A stretch of DNA of 64,000 nucleotides from contig NZ_WHUT02000004.1 of NCBI RefSeq assembly GCF_009380135.2, positions 283,240 through 347,239 of the forward strand, given 5' to 3'. A program made the position numbers and the translations under genes. Shown here one piece after another: positions 18,489 to 27,206 of this stretch. This DNA is from Fertoeibacter niger. GTDB lineage: Bacteria; Pseudomonadota; Alphaproteobacteria; Rhodobacterales; Rhodobacteraceae. The notes beneath the pieces are model-generated. The model worked only from the letters and a program-made list of their open reading frames with translations. It did not search any database and had not been told where the DNA came from. Numbering within the stretch: the first letter of the stretch is position 1; each line of letters opens with the position of its first letter.

Positions 18489-18522
18489 CTGGTTGCGCTA
18501 AACCTGAAACTGGTTGCGCTAA
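18489..18522. promoter_or_regulatory. Tandem direct repeat between chvI and pckA, candidate ChvI box
   Basis: CTGGTTGCGCTAA occurs twice, at 18489-18501 and 18510-18522, with a 21-base period, i.e. two helical turns. OmpR-family regulators such as ChvI bind tandem direct repeats on one DNA face. The repeat lies about 150 bases before the pckA start and 160 bases before chvI. A TATAGAT-like -10 element occurs around 18555, consistent with a pckA promoter just downstream of the repeats. Confidence 0.5.
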
Positions 18523-18671
18523 CTGTGCGAATGCGTCCTGTTCCAACGCAAAACCGTCATGTTATAGATAAGTTGTCGGTCCTGAGGAGGGATTTGGCCG
18601 GTATCCGTGTTGGCCCCGGATGCCGATTTCGGATCTGAACGTGCCGCGCGAACGGCAACGGGAGCTTGCAT

Positions 18672-20270
18672 ATGACCATTGGACGCGTGAACCCAGCACA
18701 GCGGCTGGACGATCAAGGCATTACCGGACTTGGCAACGTCTATTACAACATGATCGAACCGGCACTTGTAGAGGCTGCGGTAGCGCGGGGCGAGGGGAAA
18801 CTGGGCAAGGGCGGCGCATTTCTGGTTTCTACCGGGCAGTTTACCGGGCGCTCGCCCAAAGACAAATTCGTGGTGCGCACACCGTCGGTCGAAAAGACGA
18901 TCTGGTGGGACAACAATGCGCCCATGGCACCCGACGCGTTTGACCGGCTCCATGCCGACATGCTGGCCCACATGCAGGGCCGCGACTATTTCGTGCAGGA
19001 TCTTTATGCCGGGGCCGACCCGGTGCACCGGCTGGATGTGCGGGTGGTCACAGAACTGGCCTGGCATGGCCTGTTCATCCGCCACCTGCTGCGCCGCCCC
19101 GACGCAACCGAGATCGACACATTCACCCCGGAATGGACAATCATCAACTGCCCCGGCTTCAAGGCCGATCCGGCACGCCACGGTTGCCGAACGGAAACCG
19201 TCATTGCACTGAATTTCGACAAGAAGCTGATCCTGATCGGCAACACCCAATATGCGGGTGAAAACAAGAAGTCGGTCTTTACCCTGCTGAACTATCTTCT
19301 GCCGGAAAAGGGCGTGATGCCGATGCATTGCTCGGCCAACCACGCGGTTGGCAACCCGGTGGATACGGCTGTGTTCTTTGGTCTGTCGGGCACCGGCAAG
19401 ACCACGCTTTCCGCAGACCCCTCGCGCACGCTGATCGGCGATGACGAACATGGCTGGTCAGACCGCGGCACCTTCAACTTCGAAGGCGGCTGCTATGCCA
19501 AGACCATCAACCTGAACCCCGAGGCCGAGCCCGAGATTTACGCGACCACCCACCGTTTTGCGACCGTGGTGGAGAACATGGTGTTTGACCCCGAGACGCT
19601 GGAACTGGATTTTGCCGACAGCAGCCTGACGGAAAACACCCGCTGCGCCTATCCGCTGGATTACATCTCGAATGCGTCGGATACCGGGCTGGGCGGTGCG
19701 CCGAAGAACGTCATCATGCTGACCTGCGATGCGTTCGGCGTGCTGCCGCCGATCGCGCGGCTGACTCCGGCACAGGCGATGTATCACTTCCTGTCGGGCT
19801 TCACCGCGAAAACGGCAGGCACCGAGCGTGGAGTCACCGAGCCGACGCCGACCTTTTCCACCTGTTTCGGTGCGCCCTTCATGCCGCGCCGGCCCGAAGA
19901 ATATGGCAAGCTGCTGCAAGCCAAGATCGCCAAGCATGGCGCGACCTGCTGGCTGGTGAACACCGGCTGGACCGGTGGGGCCTATGGCACGGGGCGGCGC
20001 ATGCCGATCAAGGCGACCCGCGCCCTGCTGACGGCGGCGCTGGACGGAACTTTGGCCGGGGGAACTTTCCGGCGCGACCCGAACTTTGGCTTTGAAGTGC
20101 CGGTGGCGGTGCCGGGCGTCGATGCGGCATTGCTGGACCCGCGGTCAACCTGGGCGGATCAGGCCGCCTATGACGCGCAGGCCAAGAAGCTGGTGAACAT
20201 GTTCGCCGATAATTTCGGCCAATATGTGCCGTTCATCGACGAGGATGTGAAGGCAGCGGCGATCGGCTGA
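18672..20270 (+). CDS. pckA: Phosphoenolpyruvate carboxykinase (ATP)
   Basis: A 532-residue ATP-dependent PEP carboxykinase, the length typical of the family. It converts oxaloacetate and ATP to PEP, CO2 and ADP at the start of gluconeogenesis. The kinase P-loop [18 protein letters not shown] is present, as are [14 protein letters not shown] at the substrate site, the metal-binding HCSANHAVG, and the GDDEHGW kinase-2 motif. The ATG at 18672 has GGGAG 7 bases upstream. An in-frame TTG two codons earlier is less likely. Likely controlled by ChvI through the direct repeats upstream. Confidence 0.97.
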   Translation: MTIGRVNPAQRLDDQGITGLGNVYYNMIEPALVEAAVARGEGKLGKGGAFLVSTGQFTGRSPKDKFVVRTPSVEKTIWWDNNAPMAPDAFDRLHADMLAHMQGRDYFVQDLYAGADPVHRLDVRVVTELAWHGLFIRHLLRRPDATEIDTFTPEWTIINCPGFKADPARHGCRTETVIALNFDKKLILIGNTQYAGENKKSVFTLLNYLLPEKGVMPMHCSANHAVGNPVDTAVFFGLSGTGKTTLSADPSRTLIGDDEHGWSDRGTFNFEGGCYAKTINLNPEAEPEIYATTHRFATVVENMVFDPETLELDFADSSLTENTRCAYPLDYISNASDTGLGGAPKNVIMLTCDAFGVLPPIARLTPAQAMYHFLSGFTAKTAGTERGVTEPTPTFSTCFGAPFMPRRPEEYGKLLQAKIAKHGATCWLVNTGWTGGAYGTGRRMPIKATRALLTAALDGTLAGGTFRRDPNFGFEVPVAVPGVDAALLDPRSTWADQAAYDAQAKKLVNMFADNFGQYVPFIDEDVKAAAIG

Positions 20271-20290
20271 ACGGCGGCGCCTTTTGCCGA

Positions 20291-20404
20291 GCGCCGGGGA
20301 GGGGGCTGGCTGGCACCGACCCCGACTCTGGGAAAGCGCCGGGGAGGGGGCTGTCTGCCCCCTCCCCGGACCCCACCCCCGAGGATATTTCCGGGCAGAA
20401 AATG
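20291..20404 (+). repeat. GC-rich intergenic repeat with strong hairpin after pckA
   Basis: An 18-base direct repeat GCGCCGGGGAGGGGGCTG occurs at 20291-20308 and 20336-20353. The second copy forms half of a perfect 13-base-pair stem, CCGGGGAGGGGGC (20339-20351) with GCCCCCTCCCCGG (20357-20369). The following CCCCGGACCCC...GAGGATATTT...GCAGAAAATGA matches a motif recurring at 24305-24345 and, inverted, at 31485-31540. The hairpin should terminate pckA. The last bases of the repeat include the ATG annotated for the permease gene. Confidence 0.65.
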
Positions 20405-21346
20405 AAGAAAGAAAGGGTCAGGGCCGTGCCTGCACGCAAGCCATTCCGCTGGCATATACCGCTGTTTCTGGCACCCGCGGTGCTGGTTTACACGGCGATC
20501 ATGATCCTGCCGCTGTTTGCCACACTGAACCTGTCGCTGTTCAACCTGACCGAGGCGCGCGAGCGGGTGTTCGTGGGGCTGGCGAATTTTGCCACCCTGT
20601 TCGGTGATCCGCGCTGGGCGGATGCGTTCTGGAATGCGCTGGCCAACAACGGCTGGTTTTTCGTGGTACATATGCTGGTGCAGAATCCGATCGGGATCTT
20701 GCTGGCGGCGCTGCTGTCATCGCCGCGTTTGCGGGGGGCGGCGTTTTACCGGACGGCGATCTTCATTCCGACAATACTGAGTTTCGTGATCGTTGGCTTT
20801 GTGTGGAAGCTTATCCTGTCGCCGATCTGGGGCATAGCGCCGGGGATGCTGGATTTTGTCGGGCTGAAAAGCCTGTTCGCGCCGTGGCTTGGCAAGGAAG
20901 AGTATGCGCTGACCACGCTGGCGCTGATTTCGGTATGGCAGTTCGTGGGCATTCCGATGATGCTGATCTATGCGGCCCTGCTGTCGATCCCCGACGAGGT
21001 GCTGGAAGCGGCGGAAATGGACGGGATCACCGGGGCGTCGCAGTTCTGGAAGATCAAGCTGCCGCTGATACTGCCCTCGATCGGGATCATATCCATCCTG
21101 ACCTTCGTGGGCAATTTCAATGCCTTTGACCTGATCTATGTGTCGCAGGGGGCGCTGGCCGGGCCGGATTTCGCCACCGACATTCTGGGCACGTTCCTGT
21201 ATCGCACGTTCTTTGGCTTTCAGTTGCAACTGGGCGATCCGCATATGGGGGCCACGATTGCGACGGCGATGTTCGGCATCATCCTGGTGGGCGTGTGCAT
21301 CTATCTTTTCGCCATCCAGACGCGCCTGCGTCGCTATCAGTTCTGA
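20402..21346 (+). CDS. ABC transporter permease, MalF/UgpA type (carbohydrate)
   Basis: A 314-residue inner-membrane permease of the CUT1 sugar family. It has six predicted helices, starting with HIPLFLAPAVLVYTAIMILP. The ATPase-coupling EAA loop is EAAEMDGITGASQFWKIKLP. The ATG at 20402 sits inside an intergenic repeat. A GTG at 20426 with AGGG upstream would give MPARKPFRWH and is an equally good start. It leads an operon with a second permease, a dehydrogenase and an ATPase. No substrate-binding protein is linked, so the sugar cannot be named. Confidence 0.9.
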   Translation: MKKERVRAVPARKPFRWHIPLFLAPAVLVYTAIMILPLFATLNLSLFNLTEARERVFVGLANFATLFGDPRWADAFWNALANNGWFFVVHMLVQNPIGILLAALLSSPRLRGAAFYRTAIFIPTILSFVIVGFVWKLILSPIWGIAPGMLDFVGLKSLFAPWLGKEEYALTTLALISVWQFVGIPMMLIYAALLSIPDEVLEAAEMDGITGASQFWKIKLPLILPSIGIISILTFVGNFNAFDLIYVSQGALAGPDFATDILGTFLYRTFFGFQLQLGDPHMGATIATAMFGIILVGVCIYLFAIQTRLRRYQF

Positions 21347-21355
21347 GGAGGGATC

Positions 21356-22192
21356 ATGGCCACCCGCACGCCCATTTCCCGGTCCATCGCCGCGCATGCG
21401 GTGCTGATCACCTATACGCTGATCGCGCTGTTTCCGGTGTTCGTGATCGTCATCAACAGCTTCAAGAGCCGCCGGGCGATTTTCAATGATCCGCTGGCGG
21501 TGCCCACGGCGGAAACGTTTGATCTGGTGGGCTATGCCACGGTGCTGAAGCAGGGCGATTTCTTTCAGTATTTCCTGAACTCGATGACGGTGACGGTGGC
21601 GAGCCTGTTCTTCGTACTGCTCTTTGGCGCCATGGCGGCCTTTGCCCTGTCGGAATACCGCTTCAAGGGCAACCTGTTGATGGGGCTCTATCTGGCGCTG
21701 GGCATCATGATACCGATCCGGCTGGGCACGGTGGCGATCTTGCAGCTGATGGTTGCGTCGGGGCTGGTGAACACGCTGACGGCGCTGGTGCTGGTGTATA
21801 CGGCGCAGGGGCTGCCTTTGGCGGTGTTCATCCTTTCCGAGTTCATGCGGCAGGTGTCGGATGATCTGAAGAACGCAGGCCGCATCGACGGGCTGTCGGA
21901 ATACCGCATCTTCTTTACCCTTGTCTTGCCGCTGGTGCGGCCAGCCATGGCGACGGTGGCGGTGTTCACCATGATACCCATCTGGAACGACCTGTGGTTC
22001 CCGCTGATCCTGGCCCCTGCCGAAGAAACCAAGACCATCACCCTGGGCAGCCAGGTGTTCATCGGGCAGTTCGTGACCAACTGGAATGCCGTTCTCGCCG
22101 CGCTGTCCTTGGCCATCGTGCCGGTGATGGTGCTGTATCTCATCTTCTCGCGTCAGTTGATCCGGGGCATTACTGCAGGAGCCGTGAAATGA
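21356..22192 (+). CDS. ABC transporter permease, MalG/UgpE type (carbohydrate)
   Basis: A 278-residue partner permease with six helices. The coupling loop is NAGRIDGLSEYRIFFTLVLP and the C-terminus is MalG-like (FSRQLIRGITAGAVK). A strong GAGGAGG ribosome-binding sequence precedes the ATG. It begins 10 bases after the first permease and overlaps the downstream dehydrogenase by four bases (ATGA). Together with the first permease it forms the membrane channel. Confidence 0.92.
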   Translation: MATRTPISRSIAAHAVLITYTLIALFPVFVIVINSFKSRRAIFNDPLAVPTAETFDLVGYATVLKQGDFFQYFLNSMTVTVASLFFVLLFGAMAAFALSEYRFKGNLLMGLYLALGIMIPIRLGTVAILQLMVASGLVNTLTALVLVYTAQGLPLAVFILSEFMRQVSDDLKNAGRIDGLSEYRIFFTLVLPLVRPAMATVAVFTMIPIWNDLWFPLILAPAEETKTITLGSQVFIGQFVTNWNAVLAALSLAIVPVMVLYLIFSRQLIRGITAGAVK

Positions 22193-23211
22193 TCAGGGTG
22201 TTGGTGGCCGGTCTGGGCAACATGGGGCGCAGTCATGCGCTGGCCTATCACAGTGACCCGGCGTTTCAGATCGTGGGGCTGGTGAACCGTTCGGTGCCCG
22301 ACCTGCCGGAAGAGTTGCGCGGCTATGCGATCACCGCCGATTATCACGAGGCGCTGGCGCGGTTGAAGCCCGATCTGGTCTGCGTGGCGACCTATTCCGA
22401 CACGCATGCCGACTATGCCTGTGCCGCGATGGATGCGGGAGCAGATGTGTTCGTGGAAAAGCCGCTGGCGACCACGGTTGCCGATGCGCGCCGGGTGCAG
22501 GACAAGGCGGCAGAGACAGGGCGCAAGGTGGTGGTGGGCTATATCCTGCGGCATCACCCCAGCTGGCAGCGGCTGATCGCCGAGGCGCGGGCCTTGGGCG
22601 GGCCTTATGTGTTCCGCCTGAACCTGAACCAGCAGTCGTCGGGGCCAACGTGGGAGGTGCACAAGGCGCTGATGCAGACCACGCCACCGATTGTCGATTG
22701 CGGGGTGCATTATGTCGATGTGATGTGCCAGATCACCGATGCGCAGCCGGTGGAGGTGCGGGGCATGGGTCTGCGGCTGAGCCACGACATTGCGCCCGAC
22801 ATGTATAACTACGGCCATTTTCAGGTGTTGTTCGATGATGGCAGCCTGGGCTGGTATGAGGCGGGCTGGGGCCCGATGATGTCGGACACCGCGTTTTTCG
22901 TGAAGGATGTGGTCAGCCCGAACGGGGCCGTGTCAATCCGCATGCCGGAAAGCGCGCGGTCGGATGATATTGATACGCATACGAAAACCTCGCTGATCCG
23001 TCTGCACAGGGTCGGGCAGGGGGATACCGATATCTCCATGGCCGACGAGCCGGGGCATCAGGCGCTGTGCGACCGGGAACAGGCGTTTGTCGCCCGCGCC
23101 ATCCATGAGAACCTCGATCTGAGCCGACATATATCCGATGCTGTTCAATCGCTTGCCATCTGCCTTGCGGCGGATGAAAGCGTGCGGTCCGGCCTGCCTG
23201 TCAAACTTTGA
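22189..23211 (+). CDS. Gfo/Idh/MocA family NAD(P)-dependent oxidoreductase
   Basis: A 340-residue dehydrogenase. The Rossmann motif is GLGNMGRSHALAY, the family-defining motif is VFVEKPLATT (EKP), and a C-terminal alpha/beta substrate domain holds HYVDVMCQ. Members oxidise sugars, sugar alcohols or inositols. Location inside the transporter operon, with a 4-base overlap to the permease, suggests it carries out the first oxidation of the imported compound. The substrate is not readable from sequence. Confidence 0.9.
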   Translation: MIRVLVAGLGNMGRSHALAYHSDPAFQIVGLVNRSVPDLPEELRGYAITADYHEALARLKPDLVCVATYSDTHADYACAAMDAGADVFVEKPLATTVADARRVQDKAAETGRKVVVGYILRHHPSWQRLIAEARALGGPYVFRLNLNQQSSGPTWEVHKALMQTTPPIVDCGVHYVDVMCQITDAQPVEVRGMGLRLSHDIAPDMYNYGHFQVLFDDGSLGWYEAGWGPMMSDTAFFVKDVVSPNGAVSIRMPESARSDDIDTHTKTSLIRLHRVGQGDTDISMADEPGHQALCDREQAFVARAIHENLDLSRHISDAVQSLAICLAADESVRSGLPVKL

Positions 23212-23221
23212 AGGAACCGCC

Positions 23222-24220
23222 ATGGGTGCGCTGACTCTCACCAATATCACCAAGCAATTCGGCACTGTCGATGTGATCAAGGGCGTGGATCTGACGGTGG
23301 AACCGGGCGAATTCTGCGTGTTTGTAGGCCCTTCGGGCTGCGGCAAATCCACGCTGCTGCGCATCATCGCGGGGCTGGAGGATGCGACGGGCGGCGAGAT
23401 TGCCATCGAAGGGCGGCGCGTGAACGAGGTGGCCCCGGCCAAGCGGGAAATCGCCATGGTGTTTCAAAGCTATGCGCTTTACCCGCATCTGACGGTGCGC
23501 GACAACATGGGGCTGGCGCTGAAACAGGCGGGGCAGGACAAGGCCACCATCGCCGGCGCCACAGACCGTGCGGCGGGGATGCTGGCGTTGGGCGCGTTGC
23601 TGGACCGGCGGCCTGCGGAACTGTCGGGCGGGCAACGGCAACGGGTGGCCATTGGCCGCGCCATCGTGCGGACGCCGAAACTGTTCCTGTTTGACGAGCC
23701 GCTGTCAAACCTCGACGCCGCGCTGCGTGTGCAAACGCGGATCGAGATTGCCCGCCTGCACCGCGAACTTGGCGCCACGATGATCTATGTGACGCATGAT
23801 CAGGTGGAGGCGATGACGCTGGCCGACCGGATCGTGGTCTTGCGGGCGGGCCGGGTAGAGCAGACCGGCGCGCCGATGGAGCTATACAACAACCCCGCCA
23901 ACACCTTTGTCGCCGGGTTCATCGGCAGCCCGCAGATGAATTTCCTGAAATCAGGCGCGCTGGGGCTGGCCAGTGACAGCCTTGGCATCCGGCCTGAGCA
24001 TCTGGCGTTGTCACGCGACGCCGGGGCCATTCCCGGCACGGTCAGCCATGTGGAAAAGCTGGGCGGCGAAACGCTGGTCTATGTGCGGACCGATGTGCAT
24101 GGGTTGCTGACGGTGCGGCTGTTCGGCGAGCATGATTATACTGTGGACGAGGCGGTGCATCTGACACCGGATCAGGCACGGGCTTTCCATTTCGGCGCAG
24201 ACGGGCTGCGGCTGCGCTGA
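23222..24220 (+). CDS. ABC transporter ATP-binding protein, MalK/UgpC type
   Basis: A 332-residue ATPase driving the sugar importer: Walker A GPSGCGKST, Q-loop VFQSYALYPHLTVRDNM, signature LSGGQRQRVAIGRAIV, Walker B LFLFDEPLSNLD and H-loop YVTHDQVEAM. The C-terminal TOBE/OB regulatory domain follows residue 240 (GIRPEHLAL). It is somewhat shorter than MalK (371), because the C-terminal domain is trimmed. AAGGA precedes the ATG. It is the last gene of the operon. Confidence 0.94.
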   Translation: MGALTLTNITKQFGTVDVIKGVDLTVEPGEFCVFVGPSGCGKSTLLRIIAGLEDATGGEIAIEGRRVNEVAPAKREIAMVFQSYALYPHLTVRDNMGLALKQAGQDKATIAGATDRAAGMLALGALLDRRPAELSGGQRQRVAIGRAIVRTPKLFLFDEPLSNLDAALRVQTRIEIARLHRELGATMIYVTHDQVEAMTLADRIVVLRAGRVEQTGAPMELYNNPANTFVAGFIGSPQMNFLKSGALGLASDSLGIRPEHLALSRDAGAIPGTVSHVEKLGGETLVYVRTDVHGLLTVRLFGEHDYTVDEAVHLTPDQARAFHFGADGLRLR

Positions 24221-24409
24221 ACCGGGGCAGCGTTGCCACGGGATGACCCTGCGATCCGGGGTTGTTTGCAGCCGGGACAGACATCGCTGCCGCAGGCGTT
24301 CGCGTTGTCGGTCTTGTCCGCCGGCGGGGGTGTTTTTGCCAGGATGAAAGCTGCGGGAGGCCGGGGCGCGCGGCGGAACCAACAGGCACCGCCGCATGGC
24401 CGGGGTGTT
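24221..24409. other. Convergent intergenic region with a copy of the GC-rich repeat
   Basis: No gene is seen. The plus-strand stretch at 24305-24345 (GGCGGGGGTGTTTTTGCCAGGATGAAA in two pieces) resembles the repeat after pckA. It lies between the ATPase gene and the molybdenum hydroxylase, which run towards each other. Confidence 0.45.
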
Positions 24410-26647
24410 TCAGGCAAAGCTGATGCTTTTGCCCATGGGCAGCGCCCTGATCCGCTGGCCGGTCAGCGCGAAGATCGCGTTGGCAAGCGCGGGGGCGGCA
24501 GGCGGGGTGCCGGGTTCGCCGATACCGCGTATCTTGTTGGCGTTTTCCAGCACGCGCACCGTGATGGCGGGCACCTGCGGCAGGCGCAGGGGCTCATAAT
24601 CCCAGAAGTTCGCCTGCTGGGCCACGCCGCCGTCAAAGGTGATCTCGCCCCTTATCGCAGCCGAAAGGCCATAGACCATGCCGCCCTGCACCTGCGCCTC
24701 GATATTGAGCGGGTCCAGTGCCACGCCCACATCCACCGCCGCCCAGGCCCCGGTCATGCGGATGCCCCCATCGGTCTGCGCGACCTCGATCACCTCGGCC
24801 ACCGGCACGCCGAAGCTGAGGCAGAAGGCAAGGCCGCGCGCCCGGTCTGCGGGAAGGGGGCTGCCCCAGCCTGACATTTCGGCCACGGCCTCCAGCACCT
24901 TGCGCGACGGGTCATGGTCGATCTGGTCCAGCCGGAAGGCCAGCGGGTCGGCCCCGGCGAGATGCGCCAGTTCGTCAATGGCGCTTTCCTGAAAGAACGC
25001 GTTCTGCGATGCGCCGACCGACCGCCACGACCCCACCGGCACGCCGGGCGGCACGCGGTAGCCGGTGACGCGGTAATTGGCGAAACGGTAGGGCTGCTCC
25101 CACCCCGCCTGTGTGATCGTGGCATCTGGGCCCGGCACCGAAAACCCCAGCCGGCCCATCTGCGAGGCGATGACCGAAGGCGCGGCGAGTTGCAGATCAA
25201 GTGCTTCGATCCGCCCGCCGTCAACCTTGCCGCGCACCCGGGCCATGGCCATGGGGCGGTAGGCGTCATGTGTCATGTCTTCTTCGCGCGTCCAGCTCAG
25301 CAGCACCGGTGAGCCCTCCATCGCCATGGCGATGCGGATGGCCTGCGCGATGAAATCCATTTCCGCCCGGCGGCCAAAGGCCCCGCCCATCATCAGCGTT
25401 TCCACCGAAACGGATTCGGGCGGCAGGCCGGTCAGATCGGCCCCCACGGCGATGACCTGCGTGGGCAACTGGTTGCCCGTCCAGATCTGCAACCGGCCGT
25501 CTTTCACCAGGGCCGCCGCCGCCAGAGGCTCCATCGCGGCATGGGCGAGGTAGGGCACGGTGTATTCGGCGCTGAACAGGTCGCCGGTCAGCGCGGCGTC
25601 AACATCGCCATCGTCGCGCGGGCGGCCATCCTGCCGGTCGGGGGTGAAAGTGGCGGCAAGGTCGGCGGCCATGGCATCGGACGTGGCCGCATAGGGGGCG
25701 GGGGCCCAGTCGAAGGTGATGGCATCGGCGGCCTGAAATGCCAGCCAGGAATTCGTGGCCACCACGGCCACGCCACCCGGCAGCGGCACGATACGCTGCA
25801 CGCCGGGCATGGCTTCTGCCGCCGTTGCATCAAAGCTGTTCATCGCGCCGCCAAGGCCCGGGTTGGTGCGGGCGGTGGCAAACAGCATGCCGGGCAGCCG
25901 CAGGTCGGCCGAAAACAGCGCCGTGCCGGTGGATTTGGCCAGCATGTCGGTGCGGGGCAGGGATGTGCCCAGCAATTTCCAATCGGCGCGGGGTTTCAGC
26001 GTAGGTTCACGCGGCAGCGCGACCGCTGCGGCGGCCACCGCAAGTTCGGTATAAGGCAGGCGGGTGCCATCGGGGGCGATCACCGCGCCGGATTCGGTGC
26101 GCAGGGCGCTTTCCGCAACACCCAGCCGCTGCGACGCCGCCCCCACCAGTGCCGCCCGCGCCGTGGCCCCGGCCAGCCGCATCTTTTCATAGGCATCGGG
26201 CACCGAGGATGACCCGCCGGTCAACTGAAACCCCAGGAATTTGGCGGGAATATGCATCGCCCCGCGCAGCGTTTCGGCCATCCAGCTGTTGTCGGTGGGG
26301 GCGAATGGCACGCCCTCCTCCAGCAGGGCCGCGTTGAAATAGGCGGGCGAGGCGGGGCCGTGGATGACGCGGACCTGATCCCAGGCCAGATCCATTTCCT
26401 CGGCCACCAGTGCAGCGAGGGTGGAATGGATGCCCTGCCCCATTTCCGCCCGGGGGGCGATGATGGTGACGCCAGTGGCGTCGATCAGCACATAGGGGGT
26501 CAGGGTGGCGGCACCTTGGGGCAGGGCGGTTTCCAGCGGGTTGCCATGGGGGGTGGCGTATCTCCACCAGCCAAAGGCCACGCCCCCCAGAATGGCGGCA
26601 GACCCGATAAGAAACGAACGGCGGGCGATTTTACCAGCGCGGCTCAT
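24410..26647 (-). CDS. Molybdenum hydroxylase large subunit, isoquinoline 1-oxidoreductase (IorB)-like
   Basis: A 745-residue molybdopterin-binding subunit of the xanthine dehydrogenase family. The N-terminus ARRSFLIGSAAILGG is a twin-arginine signal, so the enzyme folds in the cytoplasm and acts in the periplasm. The cofactor-domain signatures PRAEMGQG, MMGGAFGRR, SWRSVGASQNAFF and GIGEPGTPPAAPALANAIF are present, the last holding the catalytic Glu of the family. Such enzymes hydroxylate N-heterocycles or oxidise aldehydes with water as oxygen source. No FAD subunit and no cytochrome c partner is linked, so electrons must leave by another route. It pairs with the 2Fe-2S subunit, one base away. 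Confidence 0.88.
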   Translation of the reverse strand: MSRAGKIARRSFLIGSAAILGGVAFGWWRYATPHGNPLETALPQGAATLTPYVLIDATGVTIIAPRAEMGQGIHSTLAALVAEEMDLAWDQVRVIHGPASPAYFNAALLEEGVPFAPTDNSWMAETLRGAMHIPAKFLGFQLTGGSSSVPDAYEKMRLAGATARAALVGAASQRLGVAESALRTESGAVIAPDGTRLPYTELAVAAAAVALPREPTLKPRADWKLLGTSLPRTDMLAKSTGTALFSADLRLPGMLFATARTNPGLGGAMNSFDATAAEAMPGVQRIVPLPGGVAVVATNSWLAFQAADAITFDWAPAPYAATSDAMAADLAATFTPDRQDGRPRDDGDVDAALTGDLFSAEYTVPYLAHAAMEPLAAAALVKDGRLQIWTGNQLPTQVIAVGADLTGLPPESVSVETLMMGGAFGRRAEMDFIAQAIRIAMAMEGSPVLLSWTREEDMTHDAYRPMAMARVRGKVDGGRIEALDLQLAAPSVIASQMGRLGFSVPGPDATITQAGWEQPYRFANYRVTGYRVPPGVPVGSWRSVGASQNAFFQESAIDELAHLAGADPLAFRLDQIDHDPSRKVLEAVAEMSGWGSPLPADRARGLAFCLSFGVPVAEVIEVAQTDGGIRMTGAWAAVDVGVALDPLNIEAQVQGGMVYGLSAAIRGEITFDGGVAQQANFWDYEPLRLPQVPAITVRVLENANKIRGIGEPGTPPAAPALANAIFALTGQRIRALPMGKSISFA

Positions 26648-26648
26648 G

Positions 26649-27116
26649 TCACACCTCCTGCAGGCGTTTGGCGGCATCGTGGATGGCGGCACGGATGCGG
26701 GGATAAGTGCCGCAGCGGCACAGGTTGCCTTCCATCGCGGCGTCGATATCGGCATCCGTCGGGGTGGCATTTTCTGCCAGCAGGGATGCGGCCTGCATGA
26801 TCTGGCCGGACTGGCAATAACCGCATTGTGCCACCTGATGTTCCACCCAGGCCGCCTGCACGGCATGCAGCGTGGCGGGCTGGCCCAGCCCCTCGATGGT
26901 CGTCACCTGCGCCGTTCCCACATCGCCCAGTGCCGTCTGGCACGACCGCACCGCGACCCCATCCAGATGCACGGTGCAGGCCCCGCAGGCCGCCACGCCG
27001 CAGCCATATTTCGTGCCGGTCAGGTGCAGCGCATCGCGCAGCACCCACAGCAGCGGCATGTCAGGCGGCAGATCAACGGTATGGGGGGTGCCGTTCACGG
27101 TAAGCGTCGTGGCCAT
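26649..27116 (-). CDS. Molybdenum hydroxylase [2Fe-2S] subunit, IorA-like
   Basis: A 155-residue subunit with two iron-sulfur clusters. The N-terminal plant-ferredoxin type uses [17 protein letters not shown], and the second domain uses [11 protein letters not shown] and [11 protein letters not shown]. It passes electrons from the molybdenum centre of the partner to an acceptor. GGAGAA precedes the ATG at 27116. It has no own export signal. It would be carried through the Tat system bound to the large subunit, as is usual for this family. It diverges from a TetR regulator. Confidence 0.93.
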   Translation of the reverse strand: MATTLTVNGTPHTVDLPPDMPLLWVLRDALHLTGTKYGCGVAACGACTVHLDGVAVRSCQTALGDVGTAQVTTIEGLGQPATLHAVQAAWVEHQVAQCGYCQSGQIMQAASLLAENATPTDADIDAAMEGNLCRCGTYPRIRAAIHDAAKRLQEV

Positions 27117-27138
27117 GGGGGTTCTCCTTTGGTCGCTT

Positions 27139-27177
27139 TGACATTGTGCGCTCAAAATGTCACGATGTCAATTGACA
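27139..27177. promoter_or_regulatory. Operator-like inverted repeats between the hydroxylase and tetR
   Basis: A perfect 12-base palindrome TGTCAATTGACA (27166-27177) and an inverted repeat TGACATT (27139-27145) with AATGTCA (27156-27162) occupy the 90-base divergent promoter region. All arms share a TGACA or TGTCA core. TTGACA elements inside them could serve as -35 boxes, so binding would block transcription both ways. The TetR protein encoded at 27207 is the obvious candidate ligand-responsive repressor. Confidence 0.58.
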
Positions 27178-27206
27178 GGCCTTATTTTTTTTGCGAGTGT
27201 CGCGGC

